DNA from: Elmis aenea
Lineage: Eukaryota > Arthropoda > Insecta > Coleoptera > Elmidae
Direction: 5' to 3'
Assembly (NCBI GenBank): GCA_947652605.1
Contig: OX393579.1
Span: forward strand, 39,686,970 to 39,750,969
DNA: 64,000 nt
Shown here: positions 1 to 11,800 of the stretch, piece after piece
Layout: each line of letters opens with the position of its first letter
Position numbering within the stretch: the stretch's first letter is position 1
Position numbers and translations under genes: made by a program
The notes under the pieces: generated by a model
Seen by the model: only the letters and a program-made list of their open reading frames with translations
Told to the model about the DNA's origin: nothing
The model's database searches: none

Positions 1-1190
1 GAACGGTACAAAAAATTCGCCTCATATTGCGTTTTTCTTCGTTATTAAAGTTCATTTTTACTAATCTATTATGACGACAAGTAACGGACTTTCAAAACTT
101 TTAGTTTGTTGAATGGTTGTCATGGAAACAACATAAACTACAATGACCGGCCTACCTGATTTATAATGGTTATTGTTTAAAACCCTTTTTTTTAAATATG
201 ACAATGAATAAAGAAGTAAAATACCATGTGTAGTAAATTAATGGATTCAGAAAAATAAATCCTCTTTGATTATGTAAATAGCAAAAATTGCGCCCATAAG
301 AAAAAACAAAGTTGGTGATCATAAAACAAAAACGAATCGATGTGGGAAAAATTTGTTACCACCATCTGATTCGGCTTAAAAAGTTGCTTCGGCAGTGTTC
401 ATACACATTTGAAATATTTCAAACTCCAAAGGAGTTAATAGATGATTTTCAAAAATTGTTTTTCCTAATTTTCTCGGATACCGTTAGAGATAATTCCAAT
501 TTCTCTTTGGATTATTAATAAGCACCAAATTTAACAACTTTGCCAAATTTAAACCTATACTCTAGCTCAGTGATTCCCAAAGTGGTCTATATCGACCCCC
601 AGGGGTCGACGACGACCTGCAAGGGGTCCATGTCAGCGAAAAAAAATTGGGGGTCCATGAAATGAAAATGGGGGTCAACGATAATGGATCTCATATAAGC
701 AGGTCGTGACTTTAATTTTGGTATTCCATGAATGGAATAATCCACATACACAGATAGTACCTATTTACTTACATAATACTACCTTATAATATAAAGACAT
801 ATAACTAACTATCTACATAAATTATAAAAGTACCTATGAAGTAAAAAAATTTTAAAACATAAATGTTCATGAAACGTGATGAAGAATTATATTAAAATTT
901 AAGTTATTAGGTATATTTTCTGATATCTGAAACTGCTTAAAAATTATTATAAACTAGCAGTTGCCCGCAGGTCCGCCCGCGTACGTTTTTATTTTCTCTG
1001 CGTGTTCGTTTTTATTTTGTAAAAACAAAAGTAGATGAATTTGCAAACAATCAATATCAGGTAAGCAGGGGGTCTACCCAAAACCGAAAAACATGGCAAG
1101 TGGTCTACAAGACAAAAAAGTTTGGGGTCCTCTGCCTCTAGCTATTATAATAAGCGAGATCCCCATACTTAAACTCAAATTTTAATCCCC
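1..1190. repeat. Dispersed repeat with divergent copy at 36430-36815, split by a hAT
   Basis: The segment 1-560 has a recognisable second copy near 36430-36815. Shared landmarks are CATGGAAAC, the GTCATAAAACAAAAACG-type stretch, TTAAAAAGTTGCT and the end CAACTTTGCCAAATTTAAAC. It resumes after the hAT at 1136 and ends in AATAAGCGAGATCCCCAT, a motif also found in the CAGGGTGTCCCAG elements at 42 and 52 kb. No coding potential is credible. Any remaining APC7 exons are not in this stretch. Confidence 0.6.
568..1135. mobile_element. Non-autonomous hAT element
   Basis: The left end is CAGTGATTCCCAAAGTGG and the right end reads GGGGTCCTCTG, an imperfect inverted repeat. An 8-bp direct repeat CTCTAGCT flanks it (560-567 and 1136-1143, one extra base on the right). 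It has no transposase coding. Confidence 0.8.
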
Positions 1191-1612
1191 CTGTATATGC
1201 CATCGAGGCCGGTTATGAGCTAACGAGCTAAAATATTATTATTTCTACTGTTTTAATTTCTGTTGTTTTCAAAAATTTTATAGTAATTTATTGAATGTAA
1301 ATGAATCAAAATGATCGTACAAAAATGCAATTAATGGTATATTTTTACATGTAATGTGATTTTTTAACCCCCGTCCATAACGAAAATTTTGGTTATATGG
1401 TGTAATTATGTGTAATTAATTCGGTGTGAAATTTTTAATGCGTAATTTTTTTTTTTGTAAAATTTTCCTTGTGTAGTTTTTATTACGTGTAATTTCTTTC
1501 TTGTGTAATTTTTACTGCATAATTTTATTACATGTCATTTTTTTCTTCTACATTATCTACACTGACAATACAAAACAGGAACATTAAAAAAAATCACTAT
1601 TATTTTACTTAC

Positions 1613-4600
1613 TGTAAGTGCGGCTGGGCTCTGGTTAAGCTGTTTACAAGCATTATTGGCAACAGTTGTAGCCTCTCGCAATCGATTCATAGCAAGATAA
1701 CAATGAACCAAACCCTTATGCGCATCGAATCTGTAACATACATGAATAAAATTATTAATTTATTAGCTTAATAGAAATTGGGACAAACCTGTGCGAACTA
1801 TATCCTACGGCTTCTCTATAGTGCATTAAAGCCTCTTGATATTTATTTATTTGCATAAATGTGGAAGATTTTAGTAGCAGAGCATCTACATTACGTTTGT
1901 TGAGCATTAAGGCTTGTTGTCCGTAACATGCTGCTCTATCGTACTTTTTATTAGCATACATATGGTATCCAAATACAACCCAATATTCACACGGCCAAAG
2001 CGAGGTATGTAAATCGGGTGTTAGTAGTCTTTCCAATTCTCGTAAATGTTCCTTATCCTTAGAATTTGCTAGTATCGATGCTAAAAGATCACGACCATGT
2101 TGTAAATGATGATTTACTCTAACAGCCTAGAAATATACATAAAAAATAGGAGTCATTTAGCACTTGGAATAATGTATGTATTAAAATAAACAGTTTTACT
2201 TTTTTTTAAATCAAGTTGCATCAAACCAAATTTTTGTTATAAAACTAAATAACATAACTGGTTTAGATATGCAATGAAATTAATTCCTTTTCAATTTTTG
2301 TATTGCTTTTAAGGATATATTTTTTAAATTGTAGAATATCATTCAAGTCATAGAACACTACGTTTTGCAACTTTTGGTCTCACTGAAAATGATTTTGACT
2401 TTTGATTATTAAGTCACCAAACAGGTAACAAAGTTAGTTAAATTTGACTAAATAATCCTATTTTAAAAAGTTACTCCGCAATACTTTCATTTTAAAAAAA
2501 CATTGTGCACTAGATACAAACTAAACACTGAAATTTGCAATTTTTTAAAATCTTAAATATCTGCATTACTAAGAATAAAGTTGTAGATACTTTTACAAAC
2601 GATAAAATAATGATATTTGTTTGTTTAAACATAATTCAGATTCTGAGATAAATGAAAAAGTTACATTTTGTAAATTGAAAGCATAGATGGCTTTGGCATA
2701 TTATTTCTCTTTACAAAAATACGTGGGTTTCCATATTTATTGTTTCTTAAGGTGGGTACACACACAACTGCAAGCTTGACAAGCATGCATGATCATTTTG
2801 TACAAGCATGCTTGAGCGTCTGTAGCATCATTTTGCGCAAGCATTTTGTTTGTACAAGCTGCTTGAAGATTGATAGAATTTTGATTATGCATGCTTGACA
2901 AGCCACACGGGCGCAAGCAAAACTGAAGGTGTGTACCGAGGATGTGCAAGCTTGTCAAGCGAACGTCAGTCGTGAGTGAGCTCTGTGGGTGTTAACATCA
3001 TGTCTAGCGATTGAAAAAAGATGAAAAACCGTGAATTGCTTGCAGATTTCATATGTGCATACCAAAGTCAGCCATATTTACAGCACCTTGTAAATAGCAT
3101 GGCAGGTTTTAGGAAATATGTGACTTGGTGCCTGTGGTGAAATTATGGTTCGAATATTTGAGGTCCTCTTAATTCCTTCCAGTCGCGAGAAATCGTAATG
3201 TTGCTGTTAATCTTTCGTGGGGTGCAGTGGCGTAGGCAGGATGCTACCATGGGGGGGTTAATAAACGCAAAAAAAAGCTGAGGACCTATTTTTTTAGGTC
3301 ACCGCTCTCTTTGTTTTTTAGCAGCAGGATGTTTCATCAAGGAGGGGGGTTAATAAACGGTAAAAAGAGCCGAAGACATTTTTTTAGCACAAAATTTACA
3401 ATTCTCCAGCTCTGCAATGCTTATTGCGAACCTATGGGGGGGGTTGACTCCCCTCTTCTGGCCTACGCCACTGGTGGGGTGATATAGCTTCTCTCATGAT
3501 CGTATCCTTATTATTAATCAAAGGTGTTACGAGTGACTAAAGGTTCAAATAAAATTCTTTTCGTTCATTCTGAGATAGTTATGCCAATCACGCGGATATA
3601 TCTTCAACTCACTCAGTAAGTTAATGTGGGAATAAGTTTTCCTTTTCATTAACCAGTCTTTACACCACACACCACGTTTCTTCTTTTGGGTTTTTTTCTT
3701 GTACACAAGGACAAAAGCAGCCAAAGCGAGCGCATCGTCGTCCGAGCTCGACGTATTCCAAGCACAAACTGACGCTTGTCAAGCATGCTTGAACCGTGTG
3801 GTGGCGAAGGGCAAATTGTGCATGCTTGAACAAAATGATTGATCATGCATGCTTGTCAAGCTTGCAGTTGTGTGTGTACCCACCTTTATTATTAAATTCC
3901 AGTTTTAACAAAAATGCTCTGAAGAACTAGTGTGCCATAAAACAAAAAATAATTTAGTATTGTAGTTTTAACTTGGTGATAGTTTATGCAATCCAAGCAT
4001 TATAAACAGTATTTATTTAAAAAATTAACCAAATAATAGCATATTCTTATGTTTAAATCAAGTATATCATATAAATACTTACTCGTAAAAGATATGAAAT
4101 AGCTCTTTCTTCGTTACCCATGAGATAATAACAATATCCAGTGTTCACCAACATGGTGCTGCTATCCCTCAGCAATCCATTGATATCAAGACTTCTAAAT
4201 GTAGTAAGGGCATTTGAATAATCACGTGAATACATCTGAGCTTGTCCACGCAACCACGTACTTGCCCAACCAATATCAGATGTAGCCCCCAACATAAGAC
4301 TGTTTACTTCCACACCCTTATGACAAAAACATATAATACAATGTAATAATACACTGGAGTGGCTAATACCGGAAATATTGACAATAGTAAACCAGAATTA
4401 TCAGCAAAAATCAATATAAAATATTGTAAACTTAGTACCAGTATTAACGTTTCCATTTTTGCTAATAATTTTACAATATTCGTCACCTTTAATAGCACTT
4501 TTTCATCAATAAATTGTCACTAATGGTGATGGCAAATTATGAAACTTGAATCTAGTTTGTCATATGCGAAGTTCAAAATAGATTTTTTGTTTTGGTTTTT

Positions 4601-5490
4601 GATAGGTTCTTTGAAGTATGCATTTATTTTTGTAAACTTAATTTAACAATAAAACATCAAACACAAATAAATCATATATACAAGGTGTTCCAATATGGTT
4701 GTTTTAAAAAGAGAAACAACTGAATTTCTTAATAGCCTGCTACAATAATTTTTACAAGAATATAATTGTGTAAGTCCTTTATTTTCTAGTTATTTATATC
4801 CTGTGATCCTGAACTGTGCAAATTTTGTAAAAAAAAAAATCTTATTAGACCATTTTGAGCCCAATTTCATGCGTTTTAAAACATCAAGATGTATAATGGT
4901 GTACCTCGACTCCCAACTTTAACAAGTTTTCTGCAGCTTCCATGGCTAAAGGGCTCTCTCTAAGAACTTCCTTGTAACAAGCTATTGCTGATCTTTCCAT
5001 TCCTGAATCACGATACATATTACCTAAAGCCATATTGATTTTCGGTGTTCTTAGTCTAGCTGATATACTCTGTAAAACTTCAGCTGCCTTCTGATTTTGT
5101 TTAAGTTTTACACAACATAAATGTATTTTATACTTTATGTCAACATCGTTGAGCAGTTCTTTTTCATTTTCTAACATCTTTGATGTATTTTTTGTTTTGA
5201 TTATGTACTTTCTAATTTGTAATGCTTGCGTATAAATGCTTTCTGCAGTTAAATACTGCTGCATATTGTAAAGCGCTTCTGCATAATATACGTAGATTTG
5301 TAATTTAACAAATGGTACAACCAAATCTTGCTTTTGGTCGCATAATGATACAGCCAGCTCTCCCTAAAATAAAATTATAACAATTATAAAAGCCACAATT
5401 TTAACACAGTTTTATGCTTACTAGTCTGACTATATTGGAATACAGTTCTTGTTCATAAAGTAAGGAAAGCTGCTTTAAAATGTTATTCAT
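1613..5490 (-). CDS. APC7: Anaphase-promoting complex subunit 7 (APC7/CDC27-like TPR protein), C-terminus off window
   Basis: This is a TPR scaffold subunit of the APC/C ubiquitin ligase, acting in mitotic protein turnover. Exons on the minus strand are 5490-5422, 5363-4905, 4316-4083, 2126-1789 and 1730-1613. All have GT-AG borders and consistent phase, giving 406 codons in the window. The start is the ATG at 5490-5488. Exon 2 contains the family signature RTPKINMALGNMYR followed by a YKEVLR..PLA stretch. Later exons carry TPR helices (YDRAACYGQQALMLN, YQEALMHYREAV) and the CYLAMNRLREA segment typical of APC7. The vertebrate protein is about 565 aa, so roughly 150 C-terminal residues (last TPRs and acidic tail) lie left of position 1. 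The third intron carries a decayed Harbinger element. The gene is divergent from SART1, with 370 bp between the starts. The family call is based on remembered APC7 sequence and the exon borders are read by eye. Confidence 0.95.
3040..3760 (-). pseudogene. HARBI1-like transposase N-terminal fragment
   Basis: Minus-strand frames give SSDDDALALAAFVLVYKKK, then LLSELKIYPRDWHNYLRMNE, then (after a frame change) a DTIMREAISP stretch. On the other side of the inserted hAT it continues ERLTATLRFLATGR and IFPKTCHAIYKVL. This order matches the start of Harbinger nucleases. Stops, frame changes and the hAT insertion break it, and the DDE catalytic half is missing. Confidence 0.8.
3225..3473. mobile_element. 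249-bp hAT MITE inserted in the Harbinger transposase
   Basis: The terminal repeats CAGTGGCGTAGGC and GCCTACGCCACTG are perfect. The 8-bp target duplication GTGGGGTG is intact at 3217-3224 and 3474-3481. G-run-rich interior with no coding capacity. Confidence 0.92.
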
Positions 5491-5860
5491 TTTTACACAC
5501 AGCTATGCAAAACGTTTAAATTACCGCATGAAAAGGTTAGGTATTTTTGTAAATATAAAAATTCTGTCTAAGTAGCTACTGACGGTAATCGTATTAATGA
5601 CAAAACTTTAATCACCTTGATTTATACACGAAATATAAATAAATAATGCAGAACTAATTTTTTTTAAAACTAATTTATTATTATCTTACATATTTGCAGC
5701 ACTATTTATCTTTCCGTAACAGTAACTTTTATAGTACCGTCAGTTTATACTGCCACAAACAACTGTCAATTTATAATGAGGTTAGCTGTCGAAAAGCAAC
5801 GTAACATAATCGTATCAAAACTGTTTCTGTAAAAATAGTTTGGTAAGTACTTTAAAAATT
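5491..5860. promoter_or_regulatory. Putative bidirectional promoter, APC7/SART1
   Basis: The 370 bp between the divergent ATGs of APC7 (5490, minus) and SART1 (5861, plus) contain no transposon signature. They must hold both 5' UTRs and core promoters. A good splice-donor match (G|GTAAGT) lies at 5843-5848, just upstream of the SART1 ATG. If used it would remove that ATG, so it is probably not used or marks an alternative leader. No confident TATA box was assigned. Confidence 0.6.
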
Positions 5861-8800
5861 ATGGGTTCCAGTAGTAAAAAAGTTAAAGATAAAGACAGTA
5901 GGAAACGTCGTCATCGCAGTCGTAGTGAATCTTCAGAACGTGAAGCACCAAAGGAAAAGAAACATCGTCATCACCGCAGGCATCATAAAGATAGGAAACG
6001 TGATAAACTTTCTAAATATAGTTATGAAAGTGATGGTAAGTAAGAAAAATAATAATTATTTTCAATTGTTTCAAAGTTCAAAGTAATACTTAAACGTCAC
6101 ATTGAAAGGTACTTGTACGGGCATTTCAAAGCGCAGTGTTTTGAGTATTTTGTGTTTCAGATTCTGATGTCATTGAAGTGGTACCGGATGATGAGGAACG
6201 TGTTCCAACTCCACCTCCTCCAAGAATTGTATCATCATCACCTGTTCCAGAATCGCCCCGTACATCAGCTGATAGTCTGTCTATCGGCGAAACTAATAAA
6301 CTTAGGGCAAAACTTGGTCTCAAACCATTACACGTTGAACAACCTTCAAGTAGCAGCAGTAAACACGATGACAGAAAGAAGACTGATATTAAACGGAAAG
6401 ATGATTATGGTGAATTTTATCATAAACCTGCACCAAACATTAGCACTAAAACAAAACAAGAAAAACTGAGATCTAGGCTCAACGAACATAAAGAAAAGCG
6501 CAATTTGGAAATCAAATTATCCAAAGTTAAGTTATTAGCTGATGATCACATTGATGATGATACATCTTCTTGGGTTCGAAAATCGAGGAAAGTTGAAGAA
6601 GCCAAATTGGAAGCGGACAAAAGGGTAATAATATTTTTAGTGTTCAATTGGTTGTGAGGTTAATTTATAAATTGCAAAATTTGCAGAATTACTTGGAAAA
6701 TAAAATTGATTGATTGATTGGTGTTTTCATGAATTATTATGAAATGTTTCAGGCTAAAATGTTGGAAGAGTTAGATGCACAGTTTGGTGTTGGTGATATA
6801 GTTGAGTCTGAACAACGTAATCGAGCTAGGAAAAAATATACCGAAAAAAGTCTTACCGGATTGAGAGTTGAACATGACACTGAAAGTTTCTCTGAAGGTC
6901 AAATCGTGGTATTGACACTTAAAGATCAACAGGTCTTGGATGAAGGGGATGATGTTCTTGTGAATGTCAATATGATTGATAACGAGAAGTACAAGAAGGT
7001 TAGTTGATCTGCTGTGAGATTATTCATCACCCTAGAGTTGTTTTGTTCCATATCACATGTAAATCATGAGTAAGGTACATGGAAATAAACAACTTATTGT
7101 AGGGTGAAGATTTGTGTTTGATAGATGTGCAATTTTGTTTACACTGTTATTGAAATGCTAGTTCCAACATGTAGATCTAACTTAACATTAGAGCTAGAGT
7201 ACGGAAGGGCAACCTCCGGCCCTTGAAAATCTGTAATCCGGCCTGCGGACATTTTCCAAATTTTTATTGTAAAGCACACATTAGTGAGAATAATTTTTTT
7301 AAAACAAACATTACAAAACTAAAAAATAGACACCGGGTAGTCGATGAAAATTTGGAACACACCTAGAGCGTTGCCACTATTAAAATCGTGTAGGATATCA
7401 ATTTATTTAAAAATAAGCATGCGCAGATATCGTACAAAATTTTGTGTTCAATTTTCGTACTTGAATCATATTTTTTTAAGTTTTGTTTGCGATTATTTAA
7501 TTGCATGTAATGACAAATAATATAGCGACAATGTTAATAATTATCATGGGCGTCCACAAGGGAGGGCAAACGGCGCACTTACCCCTCCCTGGAATCGAGT
7601 ACTCCATTAATGACCAAATGAAAGAGGGTCAAGTTATAAGTTCGTTAAAATCTTAATGCATTCCTTTGGAAGCATTGCCTCCCCCTGGATAATTTTCTGC
7701 GCACGCCCATGATAATTATGATACTTTACTTTCAATAATAAATATTGAAATAGTAAATGTATGAATAAAATATTTCATTTTATATCATTTCACGTTCTTT
7801 TATATGAAACCCCAAAAAATTCTGGCCCTCATTCACATCAGACAAGTTTAAGTTGGCCAGCCACTAAAAGAGGTTGCCCACCCCTGAGCTGGAGTATAGG
7901 TTTCACTTTTAAAAAAACGTGCTACTTGTAATTTATATTTTCCTAAGTAATATTATATTTTAGAACATTGAAAATAAGAAAAACAAACCAGCATACGTAG
8001 CTTATGGTGATGATGATTTGGATGAATTTGGAACTCCAAAACCTAAAACTGTTCTTTCGCAATATGACGAAGAAATAGACGGTGAAGTAAGGGACAGTTT
8101 CAGAATAGGCTTCGATAATGCAGCTGAACGCAAACAATCTATGATGCAAAGTGTAAAAGCCAAGTTGTCCAACAAGCGCATAGACACTTTGGTGTTACCT
8201 GAACTTCGCATTGCATCAGACTATTACACAGAAGAAGAAATGGCGAAATTTAAAAAACCGAAAAAAAAGGTTCGTAAAATGCGTACGAAAGGTAAAATAC
8301 TTACCGCGGATGACTTGGAACAATCCAATTTTGATTCACATGATAAAGGACGTCCCAAAACCAAAAACGACTTTGATCATATGGACATTGATGATATTCC
8401 CGGTAAGTTGCTAGTTTAAAATCGAAATTATTTTCTTACAGCGAGTATATTGCAGCCGTAGATATCAAACATAACGTTAAATTTGAAGAGGAATATGATG
8501 ACTCGTTAGAGCGAGCATTACAAAAAACTAGAAGAATAAAGCAAAAGGGACTTTTAACAAGTGAAGCATTTACACCTACAACAGAAATTAAGATGGAGTC
8601 CCATGAAGATAATGTTGACTCTGGCAATATCATATTAAATGCCACAGCTGAGTTTTGCAGAACCCTAGGTAATTTGTCAAACTATTATATGTAACCCTAC
8701 CCTATGGGGTTGGCCAAAAGGATGGAAACGCTACTGTAACAACGTAAATACAAGTTTTATGAAAAAATGTTTTATATAAAAAGTGTATTGCCAATTGTTT

Positions 8801-11800
8801 GCTACGTTTTGACGTTCATCAATTTTTTTTTTTCAGCTAACCGTGTGCAACTGACAGGCAATTGTCATATTTTTTTAATAAATGGCAACTTTTTTTTTAC
8901 TTTATAGAATTTTTTTCTCTTAACCGTATAAAGTTTTCTTGTTCCATAAGAAAACTGTAGAGAAAAACGATTATAAAAATTATTTATTATTTTTCATAAA
9001 ATCGTATTTGATTAAACAAAACACGATCGGTGTAGTAACTAACAGTTAATAACTTGTCCAATTGTGTTGTATTATTTTTTGACGAAAAACCATTATTTTG
9101 TGAGTACAAAATTGAAAATGGACCTTCTGTAAAAGCGTATTCAAGGAGTTTCAATTTATTGCTCCAAAATTATGATTTTTTTATCGAAAAATAAAACAAT
9201 TAAAAAAAAATTATCAATTAAAGTGAAAATGATATAGGTTACCATTTAAAATAAATATGTCAATTGCGCATGGTTGGCCAAAAAAAAATGAACATCAAAA
9301 TGTAGCTAACAATTTGCCACACACTTTTTATATAAAACATTTTTTCATAAAACTTGCATTTACGTCGTTACTTTTGACCTACCCTATACCCTATACCAGT
9401 TAGATTACGACTGTCGCCGTCTCTCGTTTCCTAGTTTCCATTTCTGCCTGTCTTCCAATCATCTTCAATTAAGTCTGTTGCAGCTATTGCTTCCTTTACT
9501 TCGTGACCCCAAGTTCTTCTTGTATGTGGCGGTACCCACTTCTATATTTTTTTGGGCCATCTATCTTTACTAGCACGTAACCCGTCTTAGGACGGGAATA
9601 TTGTATATCTTAAATTTAAACTATTACTTTTTATAATACCGTGAGCTGCAAGTTAGACACTGTTATGTTAGTAAAAATTTACGGTTTATTAGACACAACT
9701 CAGTCGGTCAAATGAACCCGTAGTAGTTTACTGCGTTACTATATTCATTTGTTACAGAGTCAGTCAGTAACAGATAGATAGATAGAGAGACAGAGTCAGG
9801 CTGGACTTTTATATATATTTATTCGTTTTTGTAATTCCCATATTTTCTTAAAGTCTTTTAAGTGCTATTAACTGTATAATTTCTACATCTACACCATTCA
9901 TCCCTTATATCTTTGTTTCGGATCTTGTATATTCTTGTATAGCCACAGCATCGTTTCCAGTAGTCTATCTCCATCACCTTGAACCTTGACTTCACCGACT
10001 GACGTATTTCCTATAATTCAGCTTCGTATACTGCGTCATTCAAAAAGTCTGCAACAAATGGGAAAAAAATTTATTATTGACTTCTCAGAAAATTTTATTC
10101 TTGATAAAAGTTGGTGCATGGTCTAAAACTAATATTAAGATAAAGAAAAGTTCGATAAAAAGTCATAGGACACTAGATTTTAACGATTTTTGAAATATTT
10201 GCAATAGTAAAGTGCACTTATTTTAAGAGATACAAAACAATTTTATAAGAAAAAGATATTTAGAATCTCAAAATAAGGCTAGATTTAAATTTTGACGGTC
10301 AAATTCCATATTTTATTTTCAAGAAATTTTAACATTCAAAAAGGCTGCAACAAATGGAAAAGTTTTTTATTATCGATTTCTCGGAAAATTTTATTCCTGG
10401 TAAAAGTTGGTGCATGGTCTAAAAATAATTTTAAGTTGAAAAAAAGTCATAGGACACTAGATTTTAGCGATCTTTGAAATATTTTCAAGAGTAAAATGCT
10501 TTTATTTTAAGAGATAAAAAAATACATTTATAAAAGTTATTTAGAATCTCAAAATAAGGCTAGATTTATATTTTGACGGTCAAACTTCGATTTTTATTTT
10601 TTCAGATATTTTAACGTTTAAAAAATCAAAAAGTCACTAAAATCTAGTGCCATATGACTTTTTATTAAATTTTGTTTCATCTTAAAATTAGTTTTAGACC
10701 ATGCACCACTTTTATCTAAAATAAAATTAGCTGAGAAATTGATAATAAAAAACTTTTCCATTTGTTGCAGACTTTTTTAATGTTAAAATTTCTTAAGAAA
10801 TAAAATATGTTACTTGACCATCAAAATTAAAATTTAGCCCTATTTTGATATTCTAAATAACTTTTTCTTATTAAATTTGTTTGTTCTCCCAAAGTAAGGG
10901 CACTTTACTCTTGCGAATATTTCAAAAATCGTTAAAATCTAGTGTCCTATGACTTTTTATCGAACTTTTCATTATCTTAAAATTATTTTTAGACCATGCA
11001 CCAACTTTTATCAAGCATAAAATTTTCTGAGAAATCGATAATAAAAAACTTTTACAATTGTTGCAGACTTTTTGAATGACGCTGTATGCTGAAATATTTG
11101 ACTATTGTTTTGTAGATTTTAAATGTCGGAAGTTTTAGTTATTTTTCGGTCCCATAATATGCCATACAGTTGTCTAATGATAACTTTTTCTTTTCCTATT
11201 CGGTTTCTAATTTCGTCGTTGCTTTTTACATTGTCCATTATTTCAATGTCCAGGTATTTGTACTTATTTACATTTGAAATCGTGTTAGTTTCGAGGTGCA
11301 AAGGTTGACTGGGTGTATTTATCCGGATCAATGAGCAAAGTTATGTTGCACTTTGAGGTGATGACAAATCTCTTTTAAAATTTCAAATATTTTAAAAATT
11401 AAAGGGAAAATTAGATATTTTATTGTTTTAAATATCTGTTCAGTTTTTTGAGCTAAATGATGAAAATTGGTATTTTTATGATATTATGGATTGCCAGAAC
11501 AATCTTTGTATTTTGATCTCTACAATTTTTTGTAGGCTATAGTCTTTTATAATCTTTGGCAATTTTGTTACCAAAAATTATGGTGTATTTTTAAAATTAT
11601 AATTTTTATTAATTAATGTAAAAAGTTAATTTGCATCTATTAGAAGTAATAAGGTTGATTATTTTCTAGAAAGCATTTGAGGATACAGAAATTCTACTGG
11701 TCGTTTTCTCTTATTCCATAACAAACAAAAAAAATCATTTACATCAAAATATTTCTAAAAACAAATGAGATATTGAAGGAAATTTAATGTTTTTTATGGA

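Larger units (their letters stand above)
2750..3885. mobile_element. Decayed PIF/Harbinger element
   Basis: The terminal inverted repeats begin AGGTGGGTACACACAC and end GTGTGTGTACCCACCT. They are flanked by TTA on both sides (2747-2749, 3886-3888), the 3-bp target duplication of PIF/Harbinger. Subterminal regions are rich in GCATGCTTG/CAAGCATGC motifs. A hAT sits at 3225-3473. The element lies in the third intron of APC7. Confidence 0.88.

Noticed and set aside
1..1560. Search for the remaining APC7 C-terminal exons
   Set aside because: No minus-strand frame with TPR-like or acidic-tail sequence was found; the stretch is a repeat and a hAT, so the exons are presumed to be off the window.
2737..2958. 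Cysteine/histidine-containing minus-strand frame of 73 codons
   Set aside because: It is the translation of GCATGCTTG-type subterminal repeats of the Harbinger element.
3000..3140. Plus-strand peptide resembling a MADF domain in the Harbinger element
   Set aside because: The same DNA read on the minus strand continues the HARBI1-like transposase in the right order, which explains it better.
6126..6469. Alternative frames over SART1 exon 2 on both strands
   Set aside because: They overlap the clearly conserved SART1 frame and have no independent support.
9540..9890. Possible separate insertion (GATAGATAGATAGAGAG and surroundings) in the non-LTR remnant
   Set aside because: Neither boundaries nor inverted ends could be established; left as part of the remnant region.
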